Shown here: positions 1-12,600 of the stretch, in pieces
Position numbering within the stretch: the first letter of the stretch is position 1
Layout of the letters: every line of letters begins with the position of its first letter
NCBI GenBank assembly: GCA_905116865.2
Contig: CAJHNH020000494.1
Location: 180,001 to 244,000, forward strand
Direction of reading: 5' to 3'
Length of the DNA: 64,000 nt
Source: Candidula unifasciata
Lineage: Eukaryota > Mollusca > Gastropoda > Stylommatophora > Geomitridae
Program-made: the position numbers and the translations under genes
The notes under the pieces: model-generated
The model's database searches: none
Told to the model about the DNA's origin: nothing
What the model saw: the letters and a program-made list of their open reading frames with translations, nothing else

Positions 1-59
<59 letters not shown>

Positions 60-550
60 AAGTCGTACTACAAACACACACTCACACTAACTCACAAACT
101 CACAGACACGACTCGTATGTAGACATGCAAATAAGTGAACACACACACACACACACCCACACACAAGCACACACACAAACACACACTCACCCTAACTCAC
201 AGACACGACTCATATATACACATAACTAACACACACACCCACACACACACACTCACTCACAGACACGACTCATATATAGACATGCAAATAAGTAAACACA
301 CGCACACCCACACACACATACACACACACACTCACACTAACTCACAGGCACGACTTATATGTAGACATGCAAAAAAGAAAACACACACACATATACACAT
401 CTAACACACACACACACACACACGCACACACAAACTCACAGACACGACTCATATATAGACATGCAAATAAGAAAACACACACACTTATTCACACATATAC
501 ACCCCCCCCCCACACATACACGCACACACAAACACACACACACACAGAGG
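1..550. repeat. (TA)n then degenerate (CA)n with a higher-order period
   Basis: (TA)28 is followed by CA-rich DNA in which a segment like acgactcatatatagacatg recurs about every 80-90 bp (near 107, 204, 266, 351, 446). Open frames here are low-complexity artefacts. Confidence 0.85.
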
Positions 551-579
551 TCTAGTAAACACACTGGTGCTTGCTCCAG

Positions 580-666
580 GAATCAGCGATAGTTTGAAGA
601 ACCTACTCCATGACGCCGACGACACAGCCAGACATAAGGCAGTGGAGTGCCTCTGTGTAATGTCAG
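580..666 (+). CDS. RSPH14: RSPH14 exon (first in window)
   Basis: The acceptor is ttgctccag before 580 and the donor gtgagt starts at 667. It encodes ISDSLKNLL...ARHKAVECLCVMS, an armadillo helix pair aligning with the second repeat of RSPH14. It begins with two bases of a split Gly codon, so an earlier exon must exist upstream, beyond the (CA)n block. It leaves one base for the next exon. Confidence 0.85.
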
Positions 667-3600
667 GTGAGTCATACAGTTGGCCGCCTATTCTTTACAG
701 GACGTTGCACAACTAACTCCAGCATTTTTTTGGGGGGGGGGGGGGGGGGGGCTGTTGTGGGTTTTCTAGGCAAATTATACGTTCAGTAGTTTACAATTGC
801 TTTTTGAACGGTTAGCTCTCGGTACCAATATCGAAACCAACGCAAGACAGATTGTCCACAGCTGGGAGCGAACCCTGGACTTCTGTGTTTGTTTCCATTC
901 CCTCACTACTACTGGCGTTTAGCCCCTCCTCCAGCCAGGTATACTGACCTATTTTCCCTTCCCGTCCACGCTGTGGCTATACATAGGTCAGTATCTGTTG
1001 AATCCTCTCGGACCTTCACTAGTGACCTAGATAAGTATCATCTACTTAATAAAAGCCCGTAGGTTATTAGTATTTGATCAGAGAGGTGCACATAATATTC
1101 TAATGATTTCATTTCATAGTTAGTGACTTTTTTTGTATGTATGTTGTGTTGTCTTTGTTTATTAATGATGGCTAAATGCCGGAACGTCCTTTGTTCGTTC
1201 ATTGTTGATCTTGTAAAGCTGACAAAAAACTATTTGTTTTTTCTTACCCTTGTTCTTCTCTTCTCTATAATTTCGTACCTTTTTTAAAACCAGCACTACA
1301 AAGCGCGTTCTAACGCCTACGCCACAGTCATATAGGGGACATAATATAATCATGGTTAATATAAATTTATGTAAGCTATAGTTTCCTTGTAAATAGTGGT
1401 GTTCCCCTGTCCAGTCTAGAGTGGTGTTCCCCTGTCTAGTCTAGAGTGGTGTTCCCATGTCCAGTCTAGAGTGGTGTCCCCCTGTCTAGATTGGTGTTCC
1501 CCTGTCCAGTCTAGAGTGGTGTTCCCCTGTCCAGTCTAGAGTGGTGTTCCCTTGTCCAATCTAGAGTGGTGTTCCCCTGTCTAGTCTAGAGTGGTGTTCC
1601 CCTGTCCAGTCTAGAGTGGTGTTCCCCTGTCTAGTCTAGAGTGGTGTTTGTTCCCCTGTCCAGTCTAGAGTGGTGTTCCGCTGTCTAGTATAGAGTGGTG
1701 TTCCCTTGTCCAGTCTAGAGTTGTGTTTTCTTGTTTAGTGAACCTTGGTGTTGAAACAAAAGAAAATTAGAAAACTCACAAATTCGATTGCAAAAGTGAC
1801 AAGAAAAGATAAAATCCTAAACGAGGTCATAAGAAAACAAGTCGGCACAGAACCAATTCTAAATTACACGCAAAGACGGCAAATCAAATAGTTTGCTCAC
1901 TTGGGGAAAATGTCTTGTGATATCACACCATACAAGACATATGTACTAGAAGCAAAGCAGAGGGGGTATCTTGTAATGGAGGAAAGAGAAGAGATAACTA
2001 AAAAGGATAATATGGAAATCTACTCCTTGAAATCTCCTCGACTCCGAACCTACAAGAGTTCTAACAATGTGACGTGGCGAGTGGGAGCCAAAACCCAAAC
2101 TTAAGCTGCCTCAGTAACCAGAAAAAAAAAGAGAGTTCGTTTAAGAGGGGGTAAGATCAAAAGTATCTCACCCTGACAGGAGATCGGCCAAGCAACAATA
2201 AATAAACTAGGCACACTAACCACAAGTCCTAATCCTAACTAAATACAACTGGAACTATGATTACCATATTGAACATCTGTTTATTTCACTTTAAAAAAAA
2301 TCAGCGTGGTCCACAAATAACATTAACAACAACTAACGTGCTCGACCAGAATCCAAAGCGACCATCAGCTAGCAAGGAAGTATGATAATGACACCATCAG
2401 CTCAGCGAGGTCACTTCAACAATGGCAAAAACCGGAACATATTTAACATGTACGTTAAACTTCAATATGCCACCAGACCAACAAATCACCTATAGCTACC
2501 TGCCATCCTAGCGAGAATATACCCCTACGTATTACACAGTATAACTATTAGAGACAATTTTAGGACTAACTATGGAAATATACCACTGCTGCGAATTCAG
2601 TCTGACAAACAGCCTTCCCCTGCAGTCGCACATACCCTGCTGGCTAGCCCAATGTTCAAAGCCGCAACAGCGGGGTAGGTCTCCACAGGGTGCGTCCGGA
2701 AGTCGAATAGACTGCTAAAAGACTATACAAGGTCTTTTATTAACTTAAGGCTGGAGACGTTTTTCCGGATTTGTCGTAAACTAGACTAAATAAAGGTATC
2801 GGTCAAACAAACCAAAATCAAGCTGCTGAACAGCAGTCTTTTGCGTTCTCCAGGCTATTACAAATTCATTAGAAGAGGAAAAGGGCCTAGAGCACAGGGT
2901 AGACCAAGAATGACATGGACAGATAACATCAGAGAAACTCTACAACACCACGATGTGTATATGGTCGAGGAGGCCAGAACAGCAAGCAGCAGAATCTTAT
3001 ATCTTCCTAGACATCCGAAGTGGTAAAAGAAGAAGAAGAAGAAGAAGAAGAAGAAGAAGAAGAAGAAGAAGAAGAAGAAGAAGAAGAAGAAGAAGAAGAA
3101 GAAGAAGAAGAAGAAGAAGAAGAAGAAGAAGAAGAAGAAAGAAGAAGAGAAAAGAGAAGAAGAAGAAGAAGAAGAAGAAGAAGAAGAAGAAGAAGAAGAA
3201 GAAGAAGAAGAAGAAGAAGAAGAAGAAGAAGAAGAAGAAGAAGAAGAAGAAGAAGAAGAAGAAGAAGAAGAAGAAAAAAAAGAAGAAGAAGAAGAAGAAG
3301 AAGAAGAAGAAGAAGAAGAAGAAGAAGAAGAAGAAGAAGAAGAAGAAGAAGAAGAAGAAGAAGAAGAAGAAAATGAAGAAGAAAATGAAGAAGAAGAATA
3401 TGTTATTTTATGTGCAGTCGTCACAGGAACTAACACTCTTGCATGACACAGGACACATCATTGGCAGAGACTCGTTTTTGAAGCTGGAAACCATCTTCCC
3501 CCTGGCCAAGCTATTTGACGATAAATCCGATGTTGCCAGAAAGAATACCCATCTGTGCTTGATGCTGATCTCACAGACTCCCATAGGTAGGCCGTACCAA

Positions 3601-6600
3601 GTATTTGTTCTATTAAAAAAAAAATACTACCGGTGTTGACCTCTGTTGACCTCGTAGGCAGGGAAGTCTTTGAGCCTGAGGAGTTAGGCTAGCGCAGTCG
3701 ACGCGCACTGTGCACGTGATTATTTTACTTTGCCCTTGACAGAAAAATAATCTTACCAGGGATTCGAACCTGGGTCCCCTGCATGAGAGACATTGTCCTG
3801 AACCATGCGACCAGCCGCTCTTCTCGTATTTGTTCAACAAGGATTTATAAGCCTGATTTCTGTATTTGATAAACATCTCACAGACCTACACAAAAAGGCC
3901 GTGCCAAGAAGATGCGCCAGAACCTTCGTTTACCCTCTATACAATATCTAAAGGGATGAATGTATCCTTCTGGCCTGCCTCCACCTTTGTTCATAGATTT
4001 TGTTTATAAGTATTTCCTTATACACTTTTAATTACTTAAAATACAGTATATGTGATTTAAAAAAAAATATCACAGTAGAACATCTGGAAGTAAGGTGACG
4101 GGAAGACCAAAAAAGAGATGGATGTTCTTTCTTAAAATCCTACCCCCAGATGACGTCACAGGACAGTCCAACATTTTCGAGGGTGGTGAGAGCGGGTTTC
4201 CCAGCTTTTTGATGCCTTTAACTACCCCAAAACATCTAAACATGGGCCTAGCCCCAAACCACTTACGTCCCACAAGAGAGTGCAGCCTAGATCCCACGAC
4301 TGCATGCAGCCTAGGTCCCACGATTGCACGCAACTTATCTACCACCCCCTGAAATATTAGATTGTCCCGTGACCTGTGGATTTCCCCTGTTTCGGGTAGC
4401 GTATTAATATAAGGCACCGAGATGATTATATGGTGAAGCAGAAACTTGCAAAAAGGTGAACAAATCCATCACCCAAGTCACCTGAGAAGCGCAAGGCAAA
4501 TACATAAAACCACGACACTGGGCTACAACCTGGTATCAATGAGAGGACACAATCACGACACTGGGTTACAACTTAATATCAGTGAGACGACGCAATCACG
4601 ACACTGGGTTACAACTTAATATCAGTGAGACGACGCAATCACGACACTGGGTTACAACTTGATATCAGTGAGACGACAAAACCACGACACCAGGTTACAA
4701 CCTGGTGTCAGTGAGACGACACAATCACGACACTGGGTTACAACCTGGTGTCAGTGAGACGACACAATCACGACACTGGGTTACAACTTAATATCAGTGA
4801 GACGACGCAATCACGACACTGGGTTACAACCTAGTATCAGTGAGACGACACAATCACGACACTGGGTTACAACCTGGTGTCAGTGAGACGACACAATCAC
4901 GACACTGGGTTACAACCTGGTGTCAGTAAGACGACACAATCACGACACTGGGTTACAACTTAATATCAGTGAGACGACGCAATCACGACACTGGGTTACA
5001 ACCTAGTATCAGTGAGACGACACAATCACGACACTGGGTTACAACCTGGTGTCAGTGAGACGACACAATCACGACACTGGGTTACAACTTAATATCAGTG
5101 AGACGACGCAATCACGACACTGGGTTACAACCTAGTATCAGTGATACGACACAATCACGACACTGGGTTACAACCTGGTGTCAGTGAGACGACACAATCA
5201 CGACACTGGGTTACAACCTGGTATCAGTGAGACAACGCAATCACGACACTGGGTTACAACCTAGTATCAGTGAGACGACACAATCACGACACTGGGCTAC
5301 AACCTGGTGTCAATGAGACGACAAAACCACGACACCAGGCTACAACCTGGTATAAGTGAGACTGCAAAAGAAGAAAATATTATAAATAATATTCGGATAT
5401 AGTTTTGCCACTCAGCTACTGTGTTGAGTGCATGGCGCGACACTGTGAGCTGCGGATTTCAATTATAATGTTTTTCAACTGTGACCAACGTTGTAGTGTG
5501 AACTCTAGTTTCAAAAACTGCGATTGGCCTGTTGCCACAGAATTTGTGGTGCCTTATGTGATTAAAACTAATCGCGTGTCCAACTACTGATCTGCTTGTT
5601 AGTGCTGCTTCAGTTGATGACGAAATGCATTTCTAATGTCGGACTGTGTGTATTAGCACTTCCGATGACTGCCAGTTTTTTTTAATGCCTGTGTATGCTA
5701 GTGAAAATGCTGAGGCGTTGGCACAGGAACGGAGCAACTATGAGGTAACCCGTTTGCTATGAAGCTGAGATTACCAGACTACCAGACTTTTTTTTTTTTT
5801 TATCGATCACCGGCTGTGAATTCCAGTGGAAGGTCCCGGTTAATCGTCCGCTTGGACTTTTGGCTTTCACCTGGACCTGATTTTTGCGTGTACAATCGTT
5901 TTTCATTTCCCTGCCTCATGGGCAGCTGTACTCCGACTTCGAAGGAAGACGTCAGGCCTATTTCTAGGTTGACTGTGGCCATTGTTTTGTGTGGGTCGAG
6001 ACGTTGCCTGATTTGTGTGGTGTCCACTTTGACTCCTCCGCAGGAAGGGAAGGCAGGGGCAGATCATGGGCATTCCCCGCCATCCAAGGAGGCTTCCATG
6101 CATGCAGAGCCGGCACATGGCGCTCTGGTTCTGGGCTCACCCAAGGAATCGTCACATCCTGCACATGCCTGCTTAACCTCACAACCGTATCAGGCCTCCC
6201 GCTCGACAGGGGCTGCGCCCTCTGGAAGTCAGCGGGGAGCAGCCCGTGGGTTTTGGACTTTTGTGACCACACAGATAGGTACATTCTTTTTTTTTTTTTT
6301 TCCTTCGCACGTTAGATTTCTTTGACGAGCCGTTAGCCCGACAGAATTTTACATCCTGCATCAGGCATATCGTTATCAGTTTTGTCCCAACACTCGGGCG
6401 AGTGGGGTCTTTGGGTGTGGACATTCGGTCTTTTTCAGTTCAATACAAATTTTGATGGTCAGATTTTGATCCGTATGATCTAGTTTTGTCGGACAATTAG
6501 GATGGTTGCTGTTGTGGTGTACCTCAGCGCGGTGTCGACGACACTAAGGGTTAACCGAGGATGTACATGAATGGCCAGCCTATGGATGGTTGCTGTTGTG

Positions 6601-9600
6601 GTGTACCTCAGCGCGGTGACGACGACACTGGGGGTTAACCGAGGATGTACAAGGATGGCCAGCCTATGGATGGTTGCTGTTGTGGTGTACCTCAGCGCGG
6701 TGACGACGACACTGAGGGTTAACAGAGGATGTGCAGTGAACAATGTTCTCTTTACTCCGCAGTCTTTTAACCAAGGGTTGTAATTTTGGCTGTACGTTTG
6801 GCAAACCTACTCATGTTCCTAATGAGTTTTGATAACATTTTTCACCCAAGCGTTTGGGGGCGGGCTGATGAGAGCCACAAGGACACATCACCTCTGGGGG
6901 CCGCCAAACTCCGAGATCCCCTGACAGCTCTGTTAATGCTCATTTGAGACATTATCCGTGGCGCACGACGAGGACGTGCTGTAGGGGTCTTGCGTGAGGT
7001 TCCGTACAACCAGAACGGTGAAGGACTGGCGCCCGAGTGACGTACGGAGTATCTCTTATACACATCATGTTGGACTTAACTTCCCCTCACGCCTGTGACA
7101 TAAATCACCGCGCCACACTACCAGACTGTTAGTAATATTATAATTTTTTTGCCAATGCAACTTCAGTGTCTACTATTCACCTTAGCTAAGGTCTGCCTCC
7201 GCCTCGTTTTCGGGAAACTACACCCTCCGTTGCCGTTCTGTCCAGGCCACCATGTTGTTTAACCTGGTCAAAATACCTCACAATTCGGGTAAGGATACTG
7301 TTTATGAGCCAATTCTCCTCGATGCTCAGATCATATAGAATGTCGGGTAATACGCTGCAAAATGTCCCACACACAGCAGTGAGTTGTTTAGTCAGGAAAA
7401 AAAATATTTGTCTGGCGCGCCCAACTATGAGTTTGTCAGAAAGGTGTGTCTCCAACCCCCAACAATAAGTTAGTCAGGAAGGTGTGTCTCCAACCCCCAA
7501 CAATAAGTTAGTCAGGAAGGTGTGTCTCCAACCCCCAACAATGAGTTAGTCAGGAAGGTGTGTCTCCCACACCCAACAATGAGTTAGTCAGGAAGGTGTG
7601 TCTCCCACACCAAACAATGAGTTAGTCAGAAAGGTGTGTCTCCCACACCGAACAATGAGTTAGTCCGAAAGGCGTGTCTCCCACACCCAACAATGAGTTA
7701 GTCAGAAAGGCGTGTCTCCCACACCGAACAATGAGTTAGTCAGAAAGGCGTGTCTCCCACACCCAACAATGAGTTAGTCCGAAAGGCGTGTCTCCCACAC
7801 CCAACAATGAGTTAGTCAGAAAGGCGTGTCTCCCACACCCAACAATGAGTTAGTCCGAAAGGTGTGTCTCCCACACCCAACAATGAGTTAGTCCGAAAGG
7901 CGTGTCTCCCACACCCAACAATGAGTTAGTCAGAAAGGCGTGTCTCCCACACCCAACAATGAGTTAGTCCGAAAGGCGTGTCTCCCACACCCAACAATGA
8001 GTTAGTCAGAAAGGCGTGTCTCCCACACCGAACAATGAGTTAGTCAGAAAGGCGTGTCTCCCACACCCAACAATGAGTTAGTCAGAAAGGCGTGTCTCCC
8101 ACACCCAACAATGAGTTAGTCAGAAAGGTGTGTCTCCCACATCCAACAATGAGTTAGTCAGAAAGGCGTGTCTCCCACACCGAACAATGAGTTAGTCCGA
8201 AAGGTGTGTCTCCCACACCCAACAATGAGTTAGTCAGAAAGGCGTGTCTCCCACACCCAACAATGAGTTAGTCCGAAAGGTGTGTCTCCCACACCGAACA
8301 ATGAGTTAGTCAGAAAGGTGTGTCTCCCACACCGAACAATGAGTTAGTCCGAAAGGTGTGTCTCCCACACTCAACAATGAGTTAGTCACAAAGGTGTGTC
8401 TCCCACACCCGACAATGAGTTAGTCAGAAAGGCTTGTCTCCCACACCAAACAATGAGTTAGTCAGAAAGGTGTGTCTCCCACACCAAACAATAAGTTAGT
8501 CCGAAAGGTGTGTCTCCCACACCCAACAATGAGTTAGTCCGAAAGGTGTGTCTCCCACACCGAGCAATGAGTTAGTCCGAAAGGCGTGTCTCCCACAACG
8601 AACAATGAGTTAGTCCGAAAGGTGTCTCCCACACCCAACAATGAGTTAGTCAGAAATGTGTGTCTCCCACACCCAGCAGTGACCTAGAAAGGCGGGACTC
8701 TAACACCCAACGGTGAGTTGTTTAGTTATAAAGATGTGTCTGACACATCCAGCAATGAGTTAGAATGGTTTGACTCGCAGTGAGCATAGATTCATTTCCA
8801 GGTGCCGAGACCATTGTGGAAGCTCAGTTCGTGGACACGCTTGTAAAGAAGCTGCAGAAAGAGCTGGATGAGATTAAGGTAGGACTCTATCTCTTATTAT
8901 CATTTGACATTTTTTTTTCTGATGGCATTACTTGTTTTACCACCTTAGACATATAGATGACGGCCAACGCAAATCTAAAAAAAACTTTTTTTTTTAACAT
9001 TATGCTGCCAGTATCAAACATGGACCGTTACGAAAATTAACGAGCGAGCAATCAAATCAAACAAAGTGGTGATGTTGTACGACCATGTCTTTTCTCACTT
9101 AGGTGATAAAACCAAAAACATTTTTTTTTAAAAAGATGCCTGTTACAGTAAGTCGGCTCTGTGGCTAAGTCGATGCGAACGCCTCGTAATGCCGGGGTGC
9201 CGGTTCGATCACAGCTGCGGGCTATGCGCCTTGCGTTGGTTCCGACAGGGAGCCGACCGTCCAGGATTTAATGGCAAACTGCTGGACGTGAATTGCCTAG
9301 AGAAACCACACAACAGCCAGGGGCTGCTGGGGTTGGTTCTGCTACGTCCTGTAAAAGGATACGCAACTAACAACAACTCTTACAGTAACGCTGAAACAGA
9401 ATGATGCTTAAAACGGTGCATGTACTGCGTACCCTAGCGTCATCATCATCAATTTCTACTCCTGCTGTCAAGCGTTAAGGGGCGGAACAGTTTGCAATCC
9501 ACTGCTTGATGGGCAGCATTGGCTATATTCATTCCGTGTCGACGTACAAAGCTCTTAATGTGATCAATCTAGGACACCCAGGGCGGCTTCTGGCTTCAAC

Positions 9601-12600
9601 TTCAGATCTGTTCCTGTGTAGCTCCTGCGTTGGTAGTTGTTCTGGCTACATTCTTCCTTAATGACCAAACCATTTTCTCTTTCTCAATGAATTTGCTACA
9701 GGGTGTTGTTCCTACAGTTTGTCTGATAATATCATTTCTAACTTTATCTCGAATGGTTAAGTTGGCGGCTTTTCTCATGCATCTTAAATCACACGTGTTA
9801 ATTTTTCTGAGGCTAAGTCGATGCGAACGCTTCGCTTCGTAATGCCTGGATGCCAGGTTCGATCCCAGCTGCGGGCCATGCGCCTTGCGTTGGTTTCGAC
9901 AGTGGTATCAAGAAAGCCGACCGTCCAGAGGCAATGGCAAACTACTGGATGTAAATTGCCTAGAGAAACCACACAACAACCAGGGGCTGTTAGGGTTGGT
10001 TCTGCAACGTCCTGTAAAGGATTCGCAACTAACTTTTAACATTTGATACTGTCTATGTCTGACACAGTGTAGGTATGAATATACTGTTTATAATCTGTTT
10101 CTTTGCATTCATACTTATGTTTGGATGTCTTAATAATGGTGTCAGTTGGTGTATAAGCGCACTGGCTTGTTAGCAACTTGTTTTACGTTCCCTATGTATT
10201 CTCCCGTCCTCTGAAAATTTTCTTCCTAGATATTTACATTATGTAACTTGCTTCTGACAAGTAGCATTCAACCCGATACGTAGCGGACTACTAATTCTGC
10301 TGACCTGCGTTACTTCCGTTTTGATGGTAATTATTGTCATTTTGGGGAGTCCCTGTGGCGGAGCGGCTAGACGCTCGCGTGCTGGTCGGAAGGTCGTGGG
10401 TTCGCTCCCTGGCGGCGCCGGACTTTTTTCAAAAATTACCATGGCTCCCAGGTCCACCAAGCCTTGAGTGGGTACTGGGTGCAGTCCCGGGACGTAGATC
10501 CGGCCGGCGTGATGCTGACCACATCACCAATTTTGTGCCGATTGGTCTATAAAAATATAGGTCTAGCCCTATATGCCCTATACGCCTTAAGTCATGGAAA
10601 AGGGTCCTTTACTTTACTTTACTTTACTATTGTCATTTTATATCTTCCGTATGTTGCGTACTGCCAGGGAAAATGTCTTGCCAGTATAAACTGCCGGAGT
10701 AATAACAAGTGATATCATAAAAAAATGAAAACATTAGAAGAAGAAATCAGCTAAGATCAGTCATATAGTTTATTAAAAAAACAATGCGTAAGATAGTTTG
10801 GTCATCTGACGAAAGTGCCCTGGTAACAGCTGCCAACTGGGAGGAAAGGGGTGAGGGTGGGGGGGGGGGGGGGGGGGTGGGTGCGGGGACCATACAGACG
10901 ACGGGACGACGACATTAAGAACAGCCTTCAAATACTGAAGACCAACTCGTAGATTGGAAAGAACCTTATGTCTCCTCTGAACACTTCCATGAAATGGTAC
11001 GCGGTAAAAGAGGAGTAGGACGTAGATCACGAGGTAGACCAAGAACAAGATGGAAAGATAACATCAGAGAAACTCAACAACAGTACGTTATATCTATGGT
11101 CAAGGCGGCAATAGAGCAAGAAAAAGAACCTTATATCTCCATCGACACTGAGGCTGTAAAAGAGGAAGTGAAGAAGATGTCATTATACATTGTTCCGTGC
11201 CTTGTTCTCATAATCCATGTCGTGTGGCCTTGGTACATATGTTTCTACAACCTCCTGGTTCGTGTTCTACTAATCAGTTCTGACACAGAACTTCAGCTTT
11301 CCAACCTTCATGATATTCTCCAGTTTTATCCTTCTCGTGCAACGATCAATGAATGCAGACCAGCAGTTTTCAACCTGCCTGTCGCTCCCCCCCCCCCTTT
11401 TTTGGGGGTCAAAAGACCCTTTCGCAGGGGTCGCCTAAGATTATCGGAAAACACATATTCGTTGAAGTTATAAAGGAAAATAATTGTTTGGGGGGGGGGG
11501 GGGGGTGCCACAACATAAGGGAACTTTATTAAAAGGTCGCGGCATTAGGAAGGTTAAGAAGCAACTGATGTAGACTGGACTGTCTGCTTGAACTGTGCCT
11601 AACATGGCCTACTTACAGTGTCTACTTGAACTGTGCCTAACGTGGCTTGCTTACAGTGTCTGTTTGAACTGTTTTTAACGTAGCTTGCTTAGTGTCTGCT
11701 TGAACTGTGCCTAACGTGGCTTGCTTATAGTGTCTGCTTGAACTGTGTCTAGCGTGGCTTGCTTTCAGTGTCTGCTTGAACTGTGCCTAACGTGGCTTGC
11801 TTACACTGTCTGCTTGAACTGTGTCTAGCGTGGCTTGCTTTCAGTGTCTGCTTGAACTGTGCCTAACGTGGCTTGCTTACTGTGTCTGCTTGAACTGTGC
11901 CTAACGTGGCTTGCTTACAGTGTCTAGTTGAACTGTGCCTAACGTGGCTTGCTTAGAGTGTCTATTTGAACTGTGCCTAACGTGGCTTGCTTAGTGTGTC
12001 TAGTTGAACTGTGCCTAACGTGGCTTGCTTACAGTGTCTAGCTGAGCTGTGCCTAACGTGGCTTGCTTACACCGTCTGCTTGAACTGTGCCTAACGTGGC
12101 TTGCTTACACTGTCTACTTGAACTGTGCCTAACGTGGCTTGCTTACAGGAGATCATACTCGATACCCTGCACTACTTGAACTGTGCCTAACGTGGCTTGC
12201 TTACACTGTCTACTTGAACTGTGCCTAACGTGGCTTGCTTACACTGTCTACTTGAACTGTGCCTAACGGGGCTTGCTTACAGGAGATCATACTCGATACC
12301 CTGCACTACTTGAACTGTGCTTAACGTGGCTTGCTTACACTGTCTACTTGAACTGTGCCTAACGTGGCTTGCTTACAGGAGATCATACTCGATACCCTGC
12401 ACTACTTGAACTGTACCTAACGTGGCTTGCTTACACTGTCTACTTGAACTGTGCCTAACGTGGCTTGCTTACAGGAGATCATACTCGATACCCTGCACTA
12501 CTTGAACTGTGCCTAACGTGGCTTGCTTACAGGAGATCATACTCGATACCCTGCACTACTTGAACTGTGCCTAACGTGGCTTGCTTACTTGCACTGTCTA

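Noticed and set aside
2858..3639. Long poly-Ser, poly-Arg, poly-Lys and poly-Glu frames
   Set aside because: They are the (GAA)n microsatellite read in different frames; no flanking gene structure.
4505..5365. CRISPR-like array
   Set aside because: No unique spacers; contiguous minisatellite in eukaryotic intron DNA. The same applies to the other arrays.
5612..5640. Hammerhead-like ttgatgacgaaatgc
   Set aside because: The two core strings are adjacent with no stem II between them.
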